Shown: piece after piece, positions 27,957 to 37,059 of the stretch
Numbering within the stretch: position 1 is the stretch's first letter
How the letters are laid out: each line of letters begins with the position of its first letter
Assembly: GCF_025961315.1 (NCBI RefSeq)
Contig: NZ_JAOQNK010000001.1
Location: 2,976,001 to 3,040,000 of the forward strand
DNA: 64,000 bases
Direction: 5' to 3'
From: Sphingobacterium kitahiroshimense
Lineage (GTDB): Bacteria; Bacteroidota; Bacteroidia; Sphingobacteriales; Sphingobacteriaceae
Notes under the pieces: generated by a model
What the model was told of the DNA's origin: nothing
Database searches by the model: none
What the model saw: only the letters and a program-made list of their open reading frames with translations
Translations under genes and position numbers: made by a program

Positions 27957-28685
27957 TTATTTAGTTTCAATCTTTGGAGGATGATTTCTTATTTCCTCCA
28001 CAACCAACAATTTAATCTCATCACTTAAGCGTTCCGCTTCCTTTTTCATCGTGATATCATAAAATCCTCTGATCCTACGTTTCGTATCAATCAAAACGTA
28101 AGATGATCCTACAACAAAAGGATTATTGACATCTGCTGTGGCTAAAGCATCCTGCAGTAAACCATCTTTTGCAAATTTAAAGATATCCGAATTTGGTTTA
28201 CTTACAAAGTACCATCTTTTATCTGAGGGATCAATATTCTTAATGTAATTTTTTAATACATCGGGTGTGTCATAAGTCGTGTCGACAGAAACAGAATAGA
28301 ACTTAATCATCTTATTATGTCTAAACTCACCAGATATCTTATTTAGGCTATTAATCATTGTTGTCGAAAACGACTTATCTCTTGAATAAAAAAGATGTAC
28401 AACAGTAATAGCGCTATCCTTCCCAAACAGCTCAACGGGTTTGCCATCGTAGTTGATAAAAGACATATTTGGAACCTCATGATAGATTGTATCCATGATA
28501 TCTCTGCCCCATTTACGATGGGTAGTACCTGGAACTTCTTTCTGACCGAATATTGGCAAAGTAGAATACGAATTCGCCATTCCAGTTCTATTCAGCACTA
28601 CATACAAAAATCCTGGCAATAATAATATTATTGCCAGGATCATGATAGTTTGAATACCTTTATTTTTACCAGTATTTTTACCCAT
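27957..28685 (-). CDS. SCO-like thioredoxin-fold protein lacking copper ligands
   Basis: SCO proteins deliver copper to the CuA site of cytochrome oxidase subunit II. This 242-residue protein has an N-terminal membrane anchor (about residues 11-30) and a periplasmic SCO/peroxiredoxin-like fold (VPNMSFINYDGKPVELF, then FYSVSVDTTYDTPDVLKNYI, then SYVLIDTKRRIRGFYD). The copper-binding CxxxC is replaced by SRDKS (Ser101 and Ser105), and the distal His position reads FVVGSSY (Val192). There is no cysteine anywhere in the protein. It is therefore unlikely to bind copper or act as a thiol reductase in the usual way. It lies between the subunit IV and DUF420 genes. Confidence 0.85.
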   Translation of the reverse strand: MGKNTGKNKGIQTIMILAIILLLPGFLYVVLNRTGMANSYSTLPIFGQKEVPGTTHRKWGRDIMDTIYHEVPNMSFINYDGKPVELFGKDSAITVVHLFYSRDKSFSTTMINSLNKISGEFRHNKMIKFYSVSVDTTYDTPDVLKNYIKNIDPSDKRWYFVSKPNSDIFKFAKDGLLQDALATADVNNPFVVGSSYVLIDTKRRIRGFYDITMKKEAERLSDEIKLLVVEEIRNHPPKIETK

Positions 28686-28690
28686 TTATT

Positions 28691-29068
28691 TTATTTATTT
28701 TCCCACAACTGGTGAGGATGCAAATCATTCAATAAGAAGTTACCTTCAGTTAGCATTAAAATGATAAAATAAATAATGAAGATAAATACAATACTTACAG
28801 TAACGATGAAACTGGATTTCTCAAATTTCAAGTGCATAAAGTAAGCTACAATATAGTAAGCTTTTACTAATGTTAATACAATATAGATGGTATTAACTAA
28901 AGCACCTTTTGCTAAGATTTGCCAATGATGAACAAACCCCAATGCGATTAAGAATTCGACAGCAGTTAATGCTAAAAGGACGAAGAAAATTCTCCAGATA
29001 CCCTTTTTGTCCATTCCTTCTCCGTGTCCGTGCTCCTCATGAGCAATATTATCGTGATGTTGTGACAT
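28691..29068 (-). CDS. Cytochrome c oxidase subunit IV
   Basis: A 125-residue small subunit of the caa3/bo3-type oxidase (prokaryotic COX4 domain). It has a His-rich N-terminus (HHDNIAHEEHGHGEG) and three membrane helices, with YYIVAYFMHLKFEKSSFIVT as the family signature. It probably stabilises the subunit I-III core. It is followed after five bases by the SCO-like gene and lies 27 bases after the second subunit III gene. Confidence 0.92.
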   Translation of the reverse strand: MSQHHDNIAHEEHGHGEGMDKKGIWRIFFVLLALTAVEFLIALGFVHHWQILAKGALVNTIYIVLTLVKAYYIVAYFMHLKFEKSSFIVTVSIVFIFIIYFIILMLTEGNFLLNDLHPHQLWENK

Positions 29069-29095
29069 AGCTTTTCTAAAATTAAAAACTTATAA

Positions 29096-29830
29096 TTATA
29101 CTAAATAGAAGAATGTAAATACAAACACCCAAACTAAATCCACAAAGTGCCAGTATAAACCTACTTTTTCAATCATTAAATACGAACCGCGATTCTCGAA
29201 TGTGTTATTCAAAGTCATGCACAGGACGATAATATTTAAGATAATACCTACAGTAACGTGAAAACCGTGAAAACCTGTGATCGTAAAGAACAGATTGGCA
29301 AACTGCAACGCTGAAGTATAGGAGATATCATGTGTAAAATACGGTTGCAAAGCATCTTTAATAGCATCACCCTCTAAACCTGTAGCCGGGTTTTGACCAA
29401 ACCAGAAACCAGCATGGTGTAAGTGAGTCCACTCAATCGCTTGACAGCCTACGAAAGCAATACCACCAAGTATTGTCCATAACATCCATTTTACGACTTC
29501 ATTTTTTGAGTTACGATGCCCTGCTTCTACAGCTAAAACCATAGTCACAGAAGACATAATCAAAATAAAAGTCATAATACCAACGAACACTAAAGGTTGT
29601 CCGTGTTCTGCAATACCTGGTATAGATTGGAAAATCTTATCCGCATCTGGCCATGTACTATGTGCAAATCGTTGCGTTCCGTAATAAACCAAAAACGCAG
29701 AAAATGTAAAGGCATCCCCAACTAAGAAAAACCACATCATGATTTTTCCGTATTCCAAATTCCAAGGTGATTTTCCACCATTCCATGGACCGGTTTTTAC
29801 CTTATCCAATTGTGATACAGTTGTACTCAT
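29096..29830 (-). CDS. Cytochrome c oxidase subunit III (long copy)
   Basis: A 244-residue membrane subunit III with about five to seven helices. The family features are the N-terminal GKIMMWFFLVGDAFTFSAF, the central TITGFHGFHVTVG with its conserved His-Gly-Phe-His, and the C-terminal LYWHFVDLVWVFVF. Subunit III supports stability and proton uptake of the oxidase. It is the second of two adjacent subunit III genes; this copy carries a loop of about 35 residues between helices (HLHHAGFWFGQNPATGLEGD). Nine bases separate it from the shorter copy. Confidence 0.93.
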   Translation of the reverse strand: MSTTVSQLDKVKTGPWNGGKSPWNLEYGKIMMWFFLVGDAFTFSAFLVYYGTQRFAHSTWPDADKIFQSIPGIAEHGQPLVFVGIMTFILIMSSVTMVLAVEAGHRNSKNEVVKWMLWTILGGIAFVGCQAIEWTHLHHAGFWFGQNPATGLEGDAIKDALQPYFTHDISYTSALQFANLFFTITGFHGFHVTVGIILNIIVLCMTLNNTFENRGSYLMIEKVGLYWHFVDLVWVFVFTFFYLV

Positions 29831-29839
29831 TGTTTACTA

Positions 29840-30427
29840 TTATTGATTCAAAAGTAAGAAAACATATATATAAATCCACAAAAGATCGAGAAAATGCCAA
29901 AAAATAGTGGCTAGATTCATGCGGAATTGATTGCCGTCTGGAGGAAGTGGTTTAAATACTCCCACTAAAGCGGTAATCAACACGATCACTCCCGCAATAA
30001 TATGTGCTAAGTGCATTCCTGTAAAAACATAAACAAAAGACTGTGACGCATTGTTATTCACAAAATAAACGCCTCTTTCTGTTAATATTTCCCACGAATA
30101 AACCTGTAGCGCAAAAAATATAATTCCCAAAATTAAGGTAGCAAAAAGCAACGCTTTCTGTCTAGCCAAATTACCTACCTGCGCTGCCTTATAAGCAAAA
30201 TGCATGGTAACACTACTTAAAACAATTGCCATCGTACTATAGATAAAAGTATCTGGTAATAATGTTTTAAGTCCTTTATCAACACCACTTGCCGTATAGA
30301 CTATAAAACCGCTGGACAATGCTGCGAACATCATAAACATACCCAGCATCCCCAACCATAGGGTGAATTTTTGAGCCTTACGCGATACTAACTTCTCGTC
30401 AGTTTGTTGTACTCCTTGATTTAACAT
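29840..30427 (-). CDS. Cytochrome c oxidase subunit III (short copy)
   Basis: A 195-residue second subunit III homologue with five helices. The FTGMHLAHIIAGVIVLITA segment and the C-terminal TIFWHFLDLLWIYIYVFLLL match the heme-copper oxidase subunit III signature. Tandem long and short subunit III genes are known from Bacteroidota caa3 clusters, where both may enter the complex. Its start overlaps the heme O synthase stop by one base. Confidence 0.92.
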   Translation of the reverse strand: MLNQGVQQTDEKLVSRKAQKFTLWLGMLGMFMMFAALSSGFIVYTASGVDKGLKTLLPDTFIYSTMAIVLSSVTMHFAYKAAQVGNLARQKALLFATLILGIIFFALQVYSWEILTERGVYFVNNNASQSFVYVFTGMHLAHIIAGVIVLITALVGVFKPLPPDGNQFRMNLATIFWHFLDLLWIYIYVFLLLNQ

Positions 30428-31335
30428 TATTTCAAAGGTATAAAGTCAAATAATAACACTAATTGCGTAATAGGAAGATAAAAAAATGAAGTAAACATCA
30501 CTTTTCTAGCCGAAGCAATATCCTGATTCTTAAAAAGCTGAAAGCCATAATAAGCAAAGAACACACCCCCTATCGCAGAAACAGCTGTAAAGATCCAGCC
30601 TCCGAAACCATAATACATGGGAAGAAATGCTGCTGGTATCATGATCAATGCCGAAAGAAAGACCATAAAAGCAGAAATCTTATCACGCTTGGTTGTTGGC
30701 AATAACCTAAAACCCGCCTGTTTATAATCGTCATCAATCACCCATGCTAGAGACCAGAAATGTGGGAATTGCCACAAAAACTGAATTCCAAACAAAATAA
30801 ATGGAATCATAATGATTGCACTTTCATTCGTTTGACTGTAGATCGCTAAGTCATCTTGACTAAATGCAGCAAAATAACCAATCAATGGTGGCAATGCACC
30901 AGGAAAGGCACCTACAAATACAGCAATCGGTGATTTTCTTTTTAATGGCGTATACACAAATGCATATAACAATATGGAAAACACCGATAATAATCCCGCA
31001 ACAAAATTCAAACGTACCAAAACCAAAGTTCCCAAGATTCCCATAAATAAACTTAGAATCAAGGCCTGACCAGTTGTCATTCTTCCTGAAGGAAGCGGAC
31101 GGTCAGCAGTACGGGTCATTAACTTGTCTAGATCTTTTTCGATAATCTCATTGAAACCATTCGCTGCACCTGTCACTAGGAAGCCTCCTAATGTCAATAG
31201 CAACCAATTGATCCACAAAATATCCCCTCCAAGTTGCTTTGCTCCGATCAAAAAAGAGATGGATGCCGAAAAAACAACCGTTAATGTCAGTCTTAACTTA
31301 ACTAATTTCTTGAAATCAGAAATAAATTCTTTCAT
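30427..31335 (-). CDS. ctaB: Heme O synthase (protoheme IX farnesyltransferase)
   Basis: CtaB/CyoE adds a farnesyl chain to protoheme, giving heme O, the precursor of heme A. The 302-residue UbiA-family protein has nine predicted helices. The first Asp-rich motif is NGFNEIIEKDLDKLMTRT(ADRPLPSG) and the second is VIDDDYKQAGFRLLPTTK; both bind the prenyl diphosphate through Mg. The length is typical. It follows heme A synthase after 78 bases, and its stop overlaps the next subunit III start by one base. Confidence 0.95.
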   Translation of the reverse strand: MKEFISDFKKLVKLRLTLTVVFSASISFLIGAKQLGGDILWINWLLLTLGGFLVTGAANGFNEIIEKDLDKLMTRTADRPLPSGRMTTGQALILSLFMGILGTLVLVRLNFVAGLLSVFSILLYAFVYTPLKRKSPIAVFVGAFPGALPPLIGYFAAFSQDDLAIYSQTNESAIIMIPFILFGIQFLWQFPHFWSLAWVIDDDYKQAGFRLLPTTKRDKISAFMVFLSALIMIPAAFLPMYYGFGGWIFTAVSAIGGVFFAYYGFQLFKNQDIASARKVMFTSFFYLPITQLVLLFDFIPLK

Positions 31336-31413
31336 AGCGACAAATGTCCTCTTTTTAATTGTTTGTACAAAGTAAAAACTAAATTACCTTATACATCCAT
31401 TTCATTCATTCAA

Positions 31414-32457
31414 TTAACGTTGCGATTTTCCTAACAACAACATCAAATAATATTGACATCCAAATAAAAGACTGCCAATGACCAAATGAGTTGTCTGTGC
31501 GAATGCAGGAACAGCAAATCTTGCCAGGATAATACCCGATAACATCTGAATACCTACTAAAATAAAGAGTAGCGTACCAAATCTTGCTTGAACTGTACTA
31601 CTACTAAACTTTGTACGCACTAAAAAGAACAATACAATTACTAAAATCAAAGAACTATATGCTAGCCAACGATGTATTTCAAAATGTTGGCCAATATTTT
31701 GTATAAAATCTTCTCTAGGCATACCGGAAGCTGTCAACATATCAACAATTTCCCGTACTTCTGTTCCGAAGACAACCTGCACTAACATCAACACTAAAGA
31801 GACGATAGCAAGTACTTTTAATCCACTGGAATCTCGGTTAATCAGGATGGACTTATCCCGTAATGTTGTTGCTTTAAAGTAGGTATAGATGGAGATTGCT
31901 ACAATAACCAATGCAAGAAGCATGTGTACTGTAATCACCCAAGGAGTTAAATTAGTTGAAACAACTATCGAACCCAACCAAGCTTGAACGACAACAACAA
32001 AAACATTAACCACCGACCAAATAAAAATTGATCGTTTAGATTTAATATAGGTAAAAGAATAGATGGCTGTAAACAGTAAACAAAAACCAGCTACAACACC
32101 AACTAAACGATTGGCATATTCTGTCCATGTTTTTGCTACATTAAACTCTTCATGTGCAAGAATACTTTTGTCATGACGAATTTTAGTTGCCAAATCACGA
32201 TAGCCAAAGAATTCAATCATCTTGGCAAATCGCTCATTTTTCTTAGCTCTACCTGTTATATAATGTTCTTCATAACCAACCGGCAACTGTGATACATCCG
32301 TAGGGGGAATAATCCGATTAAAGCATTTAGGCCAATCGGGACATCCCATTCCAGACCCCGTACTACGTACAACACCTCCAGCTACAATCACTAAAAACAA
32401 AACAACTATTGTAATGAAATTGGATCGAATAAAACGCTTTTCAGCTGCTGGAAACAT
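31414..32457 (-). CDS. ctaA: Heme A synthase (COX15/CtaA family)
   Basis: CtaA oxidises the heme O methyl group to formyl, making heme A for the oxidase encoded alongside. The 347-residue protein has eight helices. Its first helix is followed by GGVVRSTGSGMGCPDWPKCF, the COX15-type signature with a Cys pair. Heme-ligand histidines occur in the expected repeats (NRLVG region after EEFN, TVHMLLALVIV, EIHRWLAY and TTHLVIGSLLFG). I prefer the ATG at 32457; the in-frame TTG at 32481 would add eight residues and lies next to a large hairpin. It lies between coxA and ctaB. Confidence 0.95.
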   Translation of the reverse strand: MFPAAEKRFIRSNFITIVVLFLVIVAGGVVRSTGSGMGCPDWPKCFNRIIPPTDVSQLPVGYEEHYITGRAKKNERFAKMIEFFGYRDLATKIRHDKSILAHEEFNVAKTWTEYANRLVGVVAGFCLLFTAIYSFTYIKSKRSIFIWSVVNVFVVVVQAWLGSIVVSTNLTPWVITVHMLLALVIVAISIYTYFKATTLRDKSILINRDSSGLKVLAIVSLVLMLVQVVFGTEVREIVDMLTASGMPREDFIQNIGQHFEIHRWLAYSSLILVIVLFFLVRTKFSSSTVQARFGTLLFILVGIQMLSGIILARFAVPAFAQTTHLVIGSLLFGCQYYLMLLLGKSQR

Positions 32458-32482
32458 ATCTTTTACCTTTTTGGTTATCAAT

Positions 32483-32525
32483 AATATTTAGAGTAAGTCA
32501 TTTCGCACAACTTACTCTAAATATT
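32483..32525. repeat. Perfect 16-bp hairpin between coxA and ctaA
   Basis: AATATTTAGAGTAAGT (32483-32498) and its exact inverse (32510-32525) enclose an 11-base loop. In the leftward transcript the hairpin starts nine bases after the coxA stop and ends 25 bases before the ctaA ATG. No U-tract follows it on the minus strand, so it is not a classic terminator. It may protect the upstream mRNA end or lower expression of ctaA and later genes. Confidence 0.8.
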
Positions 32526-32533
32526 CATTTTAC

Positions 32534-34396
32534 TTATTTTTTATTTTGAGCATCCCATTCTGTCTGGATACGCTCAGCTTCTTCATTACCTTCGAAATCA
32601 TGAAGGAAATTAGAGCTCATTGTTTCTGAGAAAGGTACAGTCTGAGGAATAAAATCTTCATCATGTCCTGGCTTACTGTAGTCATATGGCCAACGGTGTA
32701 CTGTTGGGATCTCTCCTGGCCAGTTACCGTGGATATGTTCTACTGGAGTAGTCCACTCTAATGTATTGGACTTCCAAGGGTTCTGAGGAGCTCTTTCTCC
32801 AAAGAAAATGGAGTAGAAGAAATTGAACAAGAAAGCTACTTGACCTAAACCTGCAACGATAGCTGCCCAAGTAATTAACATGTTAACAGAAACCCATTTC
32901 TCCATGAAGGCAAACTCAGTAAATGCATAGTAACGACGTGGAACGCCATCAATACCCATAAAGTGCATCGGGAAGAATACCAAGTAAGCACCGATAAATG
33001 TCATCCAGAAGTGTAAGTAACCCAATTTAGTGTTCATCATACGACCAAACATTTTAGGGAACCAATGGTAAACACCACATAACATACCGAAGATCGAAGC
33101 AGATCCCATTACCAAGTGGAAGTGGGCTACAACGAAGTAAGTATCGTGCAGGTTGATATCTAATGCTGCATTACCTAAGAATAATCCTGTAAGACCACCT
33201 GAGATAAAGAAAGATACTAAACCAATAGCAAACATCATAGCTGGAGTGAAACGGATGTTACCTCTCCATAATGTCGCCATATAGTTAAATGCTTTTACCG
33301 CAGAAGGAACTGCAATAATCAATGTTGTGATCATAAATACACCTCCTAAGAAAGGATTCATACCTGTCACAAACATATGGTGACCCCAAACGATAAATGA
33401 TAAAACTGTAATACCAATTAACGAGTAAACCATGGCATGGTAACCAAAGATCGGTTTACGAGAGTTTGTTGAGATAACCTCCGAAGTAAGACCCAATGCA
33501 GGCATAACAACGATATAAACTTCCGGGTGACCTAAGAACCAGAATAAGTGTTGGAACAAAATTGGAGATCCACCTTCATTAGGTAAAATCTGACCTTGAA
33601 CAACTAAATCTGATAAATAGAAAGAAGTACCGAATGAACGGTCAAAAATCAATAAAACAACTGCTGATACTAATACTGGGAAAGATAACATACCTACGAT
33701 GGCAGTTAAGAAGAAAGCCCAGATTGTTAAAGGCATTTTCCAAAGATCCATACCTTTAGTACGCATGTTCAAGATTGTACTTACGTAGTTAATACCACCG
33801 ATCAACTGTGATGCTACGAAAAGAACCATACTTACCAACCATAAAGTCATACCTGTAGCAGACCCTGCAATTGCTGTAGGTACTGCAGATAGCGGTGGAT
33901 AAATTGTCCAACCAGCTGATGCAGGTCCACTTTCAACAAAGAAAGAAGCAATCATGATAACCGAAGCTACAAAGAACATCCAGTAGGACAACATATTCAT
34001 CAAAGGAGACGCCATATCGCGTGCACCGATTTGATAAGGGATCAGTAAATTACTAAAAGTACCCGATAGACCCGCTGTTAAAACGAAGAATACCATAATG
34101 GTACCGTGAATGGTTACCAGAGAAAGGAAAAAATCAGGGGCAATACGACCACCTTCAGCCCATTTACCTAAGAATACTTCCAGAATCGGAAATTCCTTAT
34201 CCGGCCACGCAAGTTGGATACGGAATAAGATGGATAAGATCATAGCAAATACCGCCATGAAAATACCCGTGATCAAAAATTGCTTAGCAATCATCTTGTG
34301 GTCACCACTGAAGATATACTTCGAGATGAATGACTCTTGATGATGTCCGTGCGAATCGTGATGCTCAGCGCTATGCGAAATAACTGTACTTGACAT
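32534..34396 (-). CDS. ctaD: Cytochrome c oxidase subunit I (heme-copper oxidase)
   Basis: Subunit I contains heme a, heme a3 and CuB, reduces oxygen to water and pumps protons. The 620-residue protein has twelve or more helices. The CuB ligands and Tyr crosslink lie in FWFLGHPEVYIVVMPA (HPEVY) and WGHHMFV. The heme a3 ligand and heme a ligand are in DTYFVVAHFHLVMG. A His-rich N-terminus (HSAEHHDSHGHH) and a C-terminal extension with NPWKSNTLEWTTP are typical of A-type Bacteroidota enzymes. The HPEVY tyrosine places it in the A1-type family. It follows subunit II after 28 bases. Confidence 0.97.
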   Translation of the reverse strand: MSSTVISHSAEHHDSHGHHQESFISKYIFSGDHKMIAKQFLITGIFMAVFAMILSILFRIQLAWPDKEFPILEVFLGKWAEGGRIAPDFFLSLVTIHGTIMVFFVLTAGLSGTFSNLLIPYQIGARDMASPLMNMLSYWMFFVASVIMIASFFVESGPASAGWTIYPPLSAVPTAIAGSATGMTLWLVSMVLFVASQLIGGINYVSTILNMRTKGMDLWKMPLTIWAFFLTAIVGMLSFPVLVSAVVLLIFDRSFGTSFYLSDLVVQGQILPNEGGSPILFQHLFWFLGHPEVYIVVMPALGLTSEVISTNSRKPIFGYHAMVYSLIGITVLSFIVWGHHMFVTGMNPFLGGVFMITTLIIAVPSAVKAFNYMATLWRGNIRFTPAMMFAIGLVSFFISGGLTGLFLGNAALDINLHDTYFVVAHFHLVMGSASIFGMLCGVYHWFPKMFGRMMNTKLGYLHFWMTFIGAYLVFFPMHFMGIDGVPRRYYAFTEFAFMEKWVSVNMLITWAAIVAGLGQVAFLFNFFYSIFFGERAPQNPWKSNTLEWTTPVEHIHGNWPGEIPTVHRWPYDYSKPGHDEDFIPQTVPFSETMSSNFLHDFEGNEEAERIQTEWDAQNKK

Positions 34397-34424
34397 ATTC
34401 GTTTTTAAAATTCAATTATTCTAA

Positions 34425-35762
34425 TTAATTTAATGAAGCAGTAAGGTTTACGCTATCTTTTAACTGTGGTGTTTTTACTTCTTTAGCGGCAAACTCTTTC
34501 TGTAAATCCTCAGTAAAATATTTATTTTGCGTCGCTAACCATGTTTTATATTCCGCTTCACTAACAACTATTACTTTTTTCTGCATATTATAGTGACCTT
34601 GACCACATATCTTGTTACATAACATAACAAAATCGTATTTAGGATCATTCATACGCTCACGCATTTCTTCAGTCGTCACAGTAGGAGTGAATTGGAAGTA
34701 ATTCGTCATACCCGGTACAGCATTGATCTGAACACGGAAATCAGGAATGTAGAATGAGTGAATAATATCTTTCGAAATGATGTGGAAACGAACAGACTTA
34801 TTAACCGGAATCACGATATCAGCACCTTGAATATCATCCCATGAAGTTTTATCATTGAAATCGATACCGTAAGGATTAGTCGGAGTTGTTAATTTATAAT
34901 TACGTTTTCCAATCTGACCATCTAAACCTGGGTAACGCACATGCCAAGCAAATTGCTCACCTAACACTTCAATCTGAAGAGCAGATTTTTGTAAATCTTC
35001 TGGCACATTTGTAATTGATCTCCAAGTAAAGAAACCAAATAATACCAATACTGTCAAAACAACAGCTGGAACGATCGTCCAAATCTTTTCAATCGTATTG
35101 TTATGTGGTAAATAGTAAGCTTTACCATTTTTCTTCATTCTATAAATGAACGTAAACGTCAATAATAAAATGTGTGTAATGATCAATACAAAAGTTGTAA
35201 TAACTGTTGTGATGATAAACATCGTATCGATCTTCGCACCATGCTCTGTTACAGCGTCTCTCCAAGACATACCACCATAGTGAGAGAATGAATAATAAAC
35301 ACCTCCTAAGAAAACAAATAGGAAGATGAATAATAACCATGCCTGGAAACTATTTGATGCTAAAGGATTATGCTTTCTATTCATCTTATTTGTTAACTCA
35401 TATATTGAGATAACTTTACCAATAACAGCAACAACTGTACAGATAACTAAGAATAATAAAACATAATAAATGAAGTTTTTATAGACTTGAGGGTCTATCT
35501 TCTTCTCTACCTCTGCAGCTTTGGCGTCAACTTTTGTTGTAGCCGTACCTGCTGACGCAGCAACTTCTGCTTTTGCAGTTGTAGCCGAATCGACAACATT
35601 TGCTCCAGCAGCTGTTGCATTAGCTGCAACAGCTTCCGTAGCTTTAGTCGTATCTACCACTACAGAATCTTGGCTTGCAAACGATGGGACTGTGAATAAC
35701 AACCCGATTGCAAGGACCAAACCTGAGATGGATTTGAATCTATTATTTAATTTAAAGCTCAT
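34425..35762 (-). CDS. ctaC: Cytochrome c oxidase subunit II with extended N-terminus
   Basis: Subunit II carries the CuA electron-entry site. The 445-residue protein has a signal peptide (1-30), an Ala/Thr/Val-rich stretch (about 31-88), two membrane helices (about 94-117 and 139-158) not found in canonical subunit II, and then the normal pair (181-206, 227-247). The cupredoxin domain follows: FAWHVRYPG, DIIHSFYIPDFR (His335), and LCNKICGQGHYNM with Cys382, Cys386, His390 and Met393. In CNKIC a Lys takes the place of the usual Glu, which in other enzymes supplies a carbonyl ligand and contacts Mg. No C-terminal heme c motif is present, so electrons must come directly from ACIII or from a separate cytochrome. 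Confidence 0.95.
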   Translation of the reverse strand: MSFKLNNRFKSISGLVLAIGLLFTVPSFASQDSVVVDTTKATEAVAANATAAGANVVDSATTAKAEVAASAGTATTKVDAKAAEVEKKIDPQVYKNFIYYVLLFLVICTVVAVIGKVISIYELTNKMNRKHNPLASNSFQAWLLFIFLFVFLGGVYYSFSHYGGMSWRDAVTEHGAKIDTMFIITTVITTFVLIITHILLLTFTFIYRMKKNGKAYYLPHNNTIEKIWTIVPAVVLTVLVLFGFFTWRSITNVPEDLQKSALQIEVLGEQFAWHVRYPGLDGQIGKRNYKLTTPTNPYGIDFNDKTSWDDIQGADIVIPVNKSVRFHIISKDIIHSFYIPDFRVQINAVPGMTNYFQFTPTVTTEEMRERMNDPKYDFVMLCNKICGQGHYNMQKKVIVVSEAEYKTWLATQNKYFTEDLQKEFAAKEVKTPQLKDSVNLTASLN

Positions 35763-35804
35763 TTCTTTATAACGATTTTACGTAATATCCCTTTAAAAGC
35801 GAAA

Positions 35805-37040
35805 CTATATTTGGTGATGTAAACTCTCATCCAAGAAAGGATGATTTTTAGCCACTAAGCTCTGTTTACTCAATTTACTCATTACTAAGAATGTAAATAA
35901 ACCTACAAATCCAAGTGCTGTACCAATTTCTACAATACCAAACCCACGATGAGATTCAACTGTACCAGGCATAATCATGATATAGTAATCTAACCAGTGA
36001 CCTGCTAGTAATAAAATCGCAACGAATAACATGGCATTTTTCTTACGTTTTGCATCACGATCAACTAAAAGCAATAAAGGAGCTAAAAAGTTGATAACAA
36101 TGTTTAACCAGAACCATGGTTTATATTCCGGCTCCCAACGTTTGTAAAAATATACAGTTTCCTCAGGCATGTTAGCATACCAGATTAAGATAAACTGTGC
36201 AAACCAAACATAAGTCCAGAAGATAGAAAAACCAAAGATCAATTTACCTAGATCATGTAAATGATTTTCATTTACCCAGTTCATGTAACCTGCTTTTTGT
36301 AATACAATTAAAATAATTGTAATCACACAAAGACCACTAACCCACATTGCTGCAAAGTTATACCAGCCAAACATCGTAGAAAACCAATGTGCTTCTAATG
36401 ACATGATGGTATCAAATGACCAAATTGGAGTTGTGAAACCAAAAATAACTAAAAATATAGCTGATAATTTAAAGCTCTTTTTATAAGAATTTAAACCACC
36501 TTCTAAATCTTCTTTATAAGACAATTTCGCTAAGATAATGGCAAAAATACTATATAGTCCCATAAAAATTACCTGGCGACTTAAAAAACCTGAAAAATTC
36601 AAATACCATGACTTTCCAGCGATGATACTATCATAAGCAGGGCTATTCGGATCTGTAAGACCTTCTGCATACCAGTGATGGTATAGATTGTGAGTGCTTA
36701 ATCCCAATGCAACAATCACTAATAAAATGATTGACGCAATAGGCAAAATACCTGCCATAGCCTGAGGTATACGGATGATACCAGCTGACCAAGCAGATTG
36801 TGTTACATATTGTAATGCTAGGAAAAAAGCTCCAGCAGCACATACACATGTAAAATAATAACCCATCAATAATAAGTTAGCATAAGTACGCTCTACTAGA
36901 ATATGATCGCCCATAAGCATTCCGTAGGCTACTGCAGCTATACCAACAACGATTGCGATGATACTGAATGTTTTTGCTTTACCAGCAAACTCGAATCGCT
37001 CGTTGAAATTATAATCGTGATGATGATTGTGAGTTCCCAT
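35805..37040 (-). CDS. actF: Alternative complex III subunit ActF
   Basis: ActF is an integral membrane subunit of the quinol:cytochrome c oxidoreductase ACIII. The 411-residue protein has about ten helices, starts with a His-rich MGTHNHHHDYNFNERFEF and contains MLMGDHILVERTYANLLLM, similar in arrangement to ActC (NrfD-like) but shorter. In the solved Flavobacterium ACIII, ActC and ActF flank the membrane part and provide candidate proton paths. It is followed after 42 bases by oxidase subunit II and lies 19 bases after actE. Confidence 0.92.
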   Translation of the reverse strand: MGTHNHHHDYNFNERFEFAGKAKTFSIIAIVVGIAAVAYGMLMGDHILVERTYANLLLMGYYFTCVCAAGAFFLALQYVTQSAWSAGIIRIPQAMAGILPIASIILLVIVALGLSTHNLYHHWYAEGLTDPNSPAYDSIIAGKSWYLNFSGFLSRQVIFMGLYSIFAIILAKLSYKEDLEGGLNSYKKSFKLSAIFLVIFGFTTPIWSFDTIMSLEAHWFSTMFGWYNFAAMWVSGLCVITIILIVLQKAGYMNWVNENHLHDLGKLIFGFSIFWTYVWFAQFILIWYANMPEETVYFYKRWEPEYKPWFWLNIVINFLAPLLLLVDRDAKRKKNAMLFVAILLLAGHWLDYYIMIMPGTVESHRGFGIVEIGTALGFVGLFTFLVMSKLSKQSLVAKNHPFLDESLHHQI

Positions 37041-37059
37041 TTATTTATCTGATGTTAGA

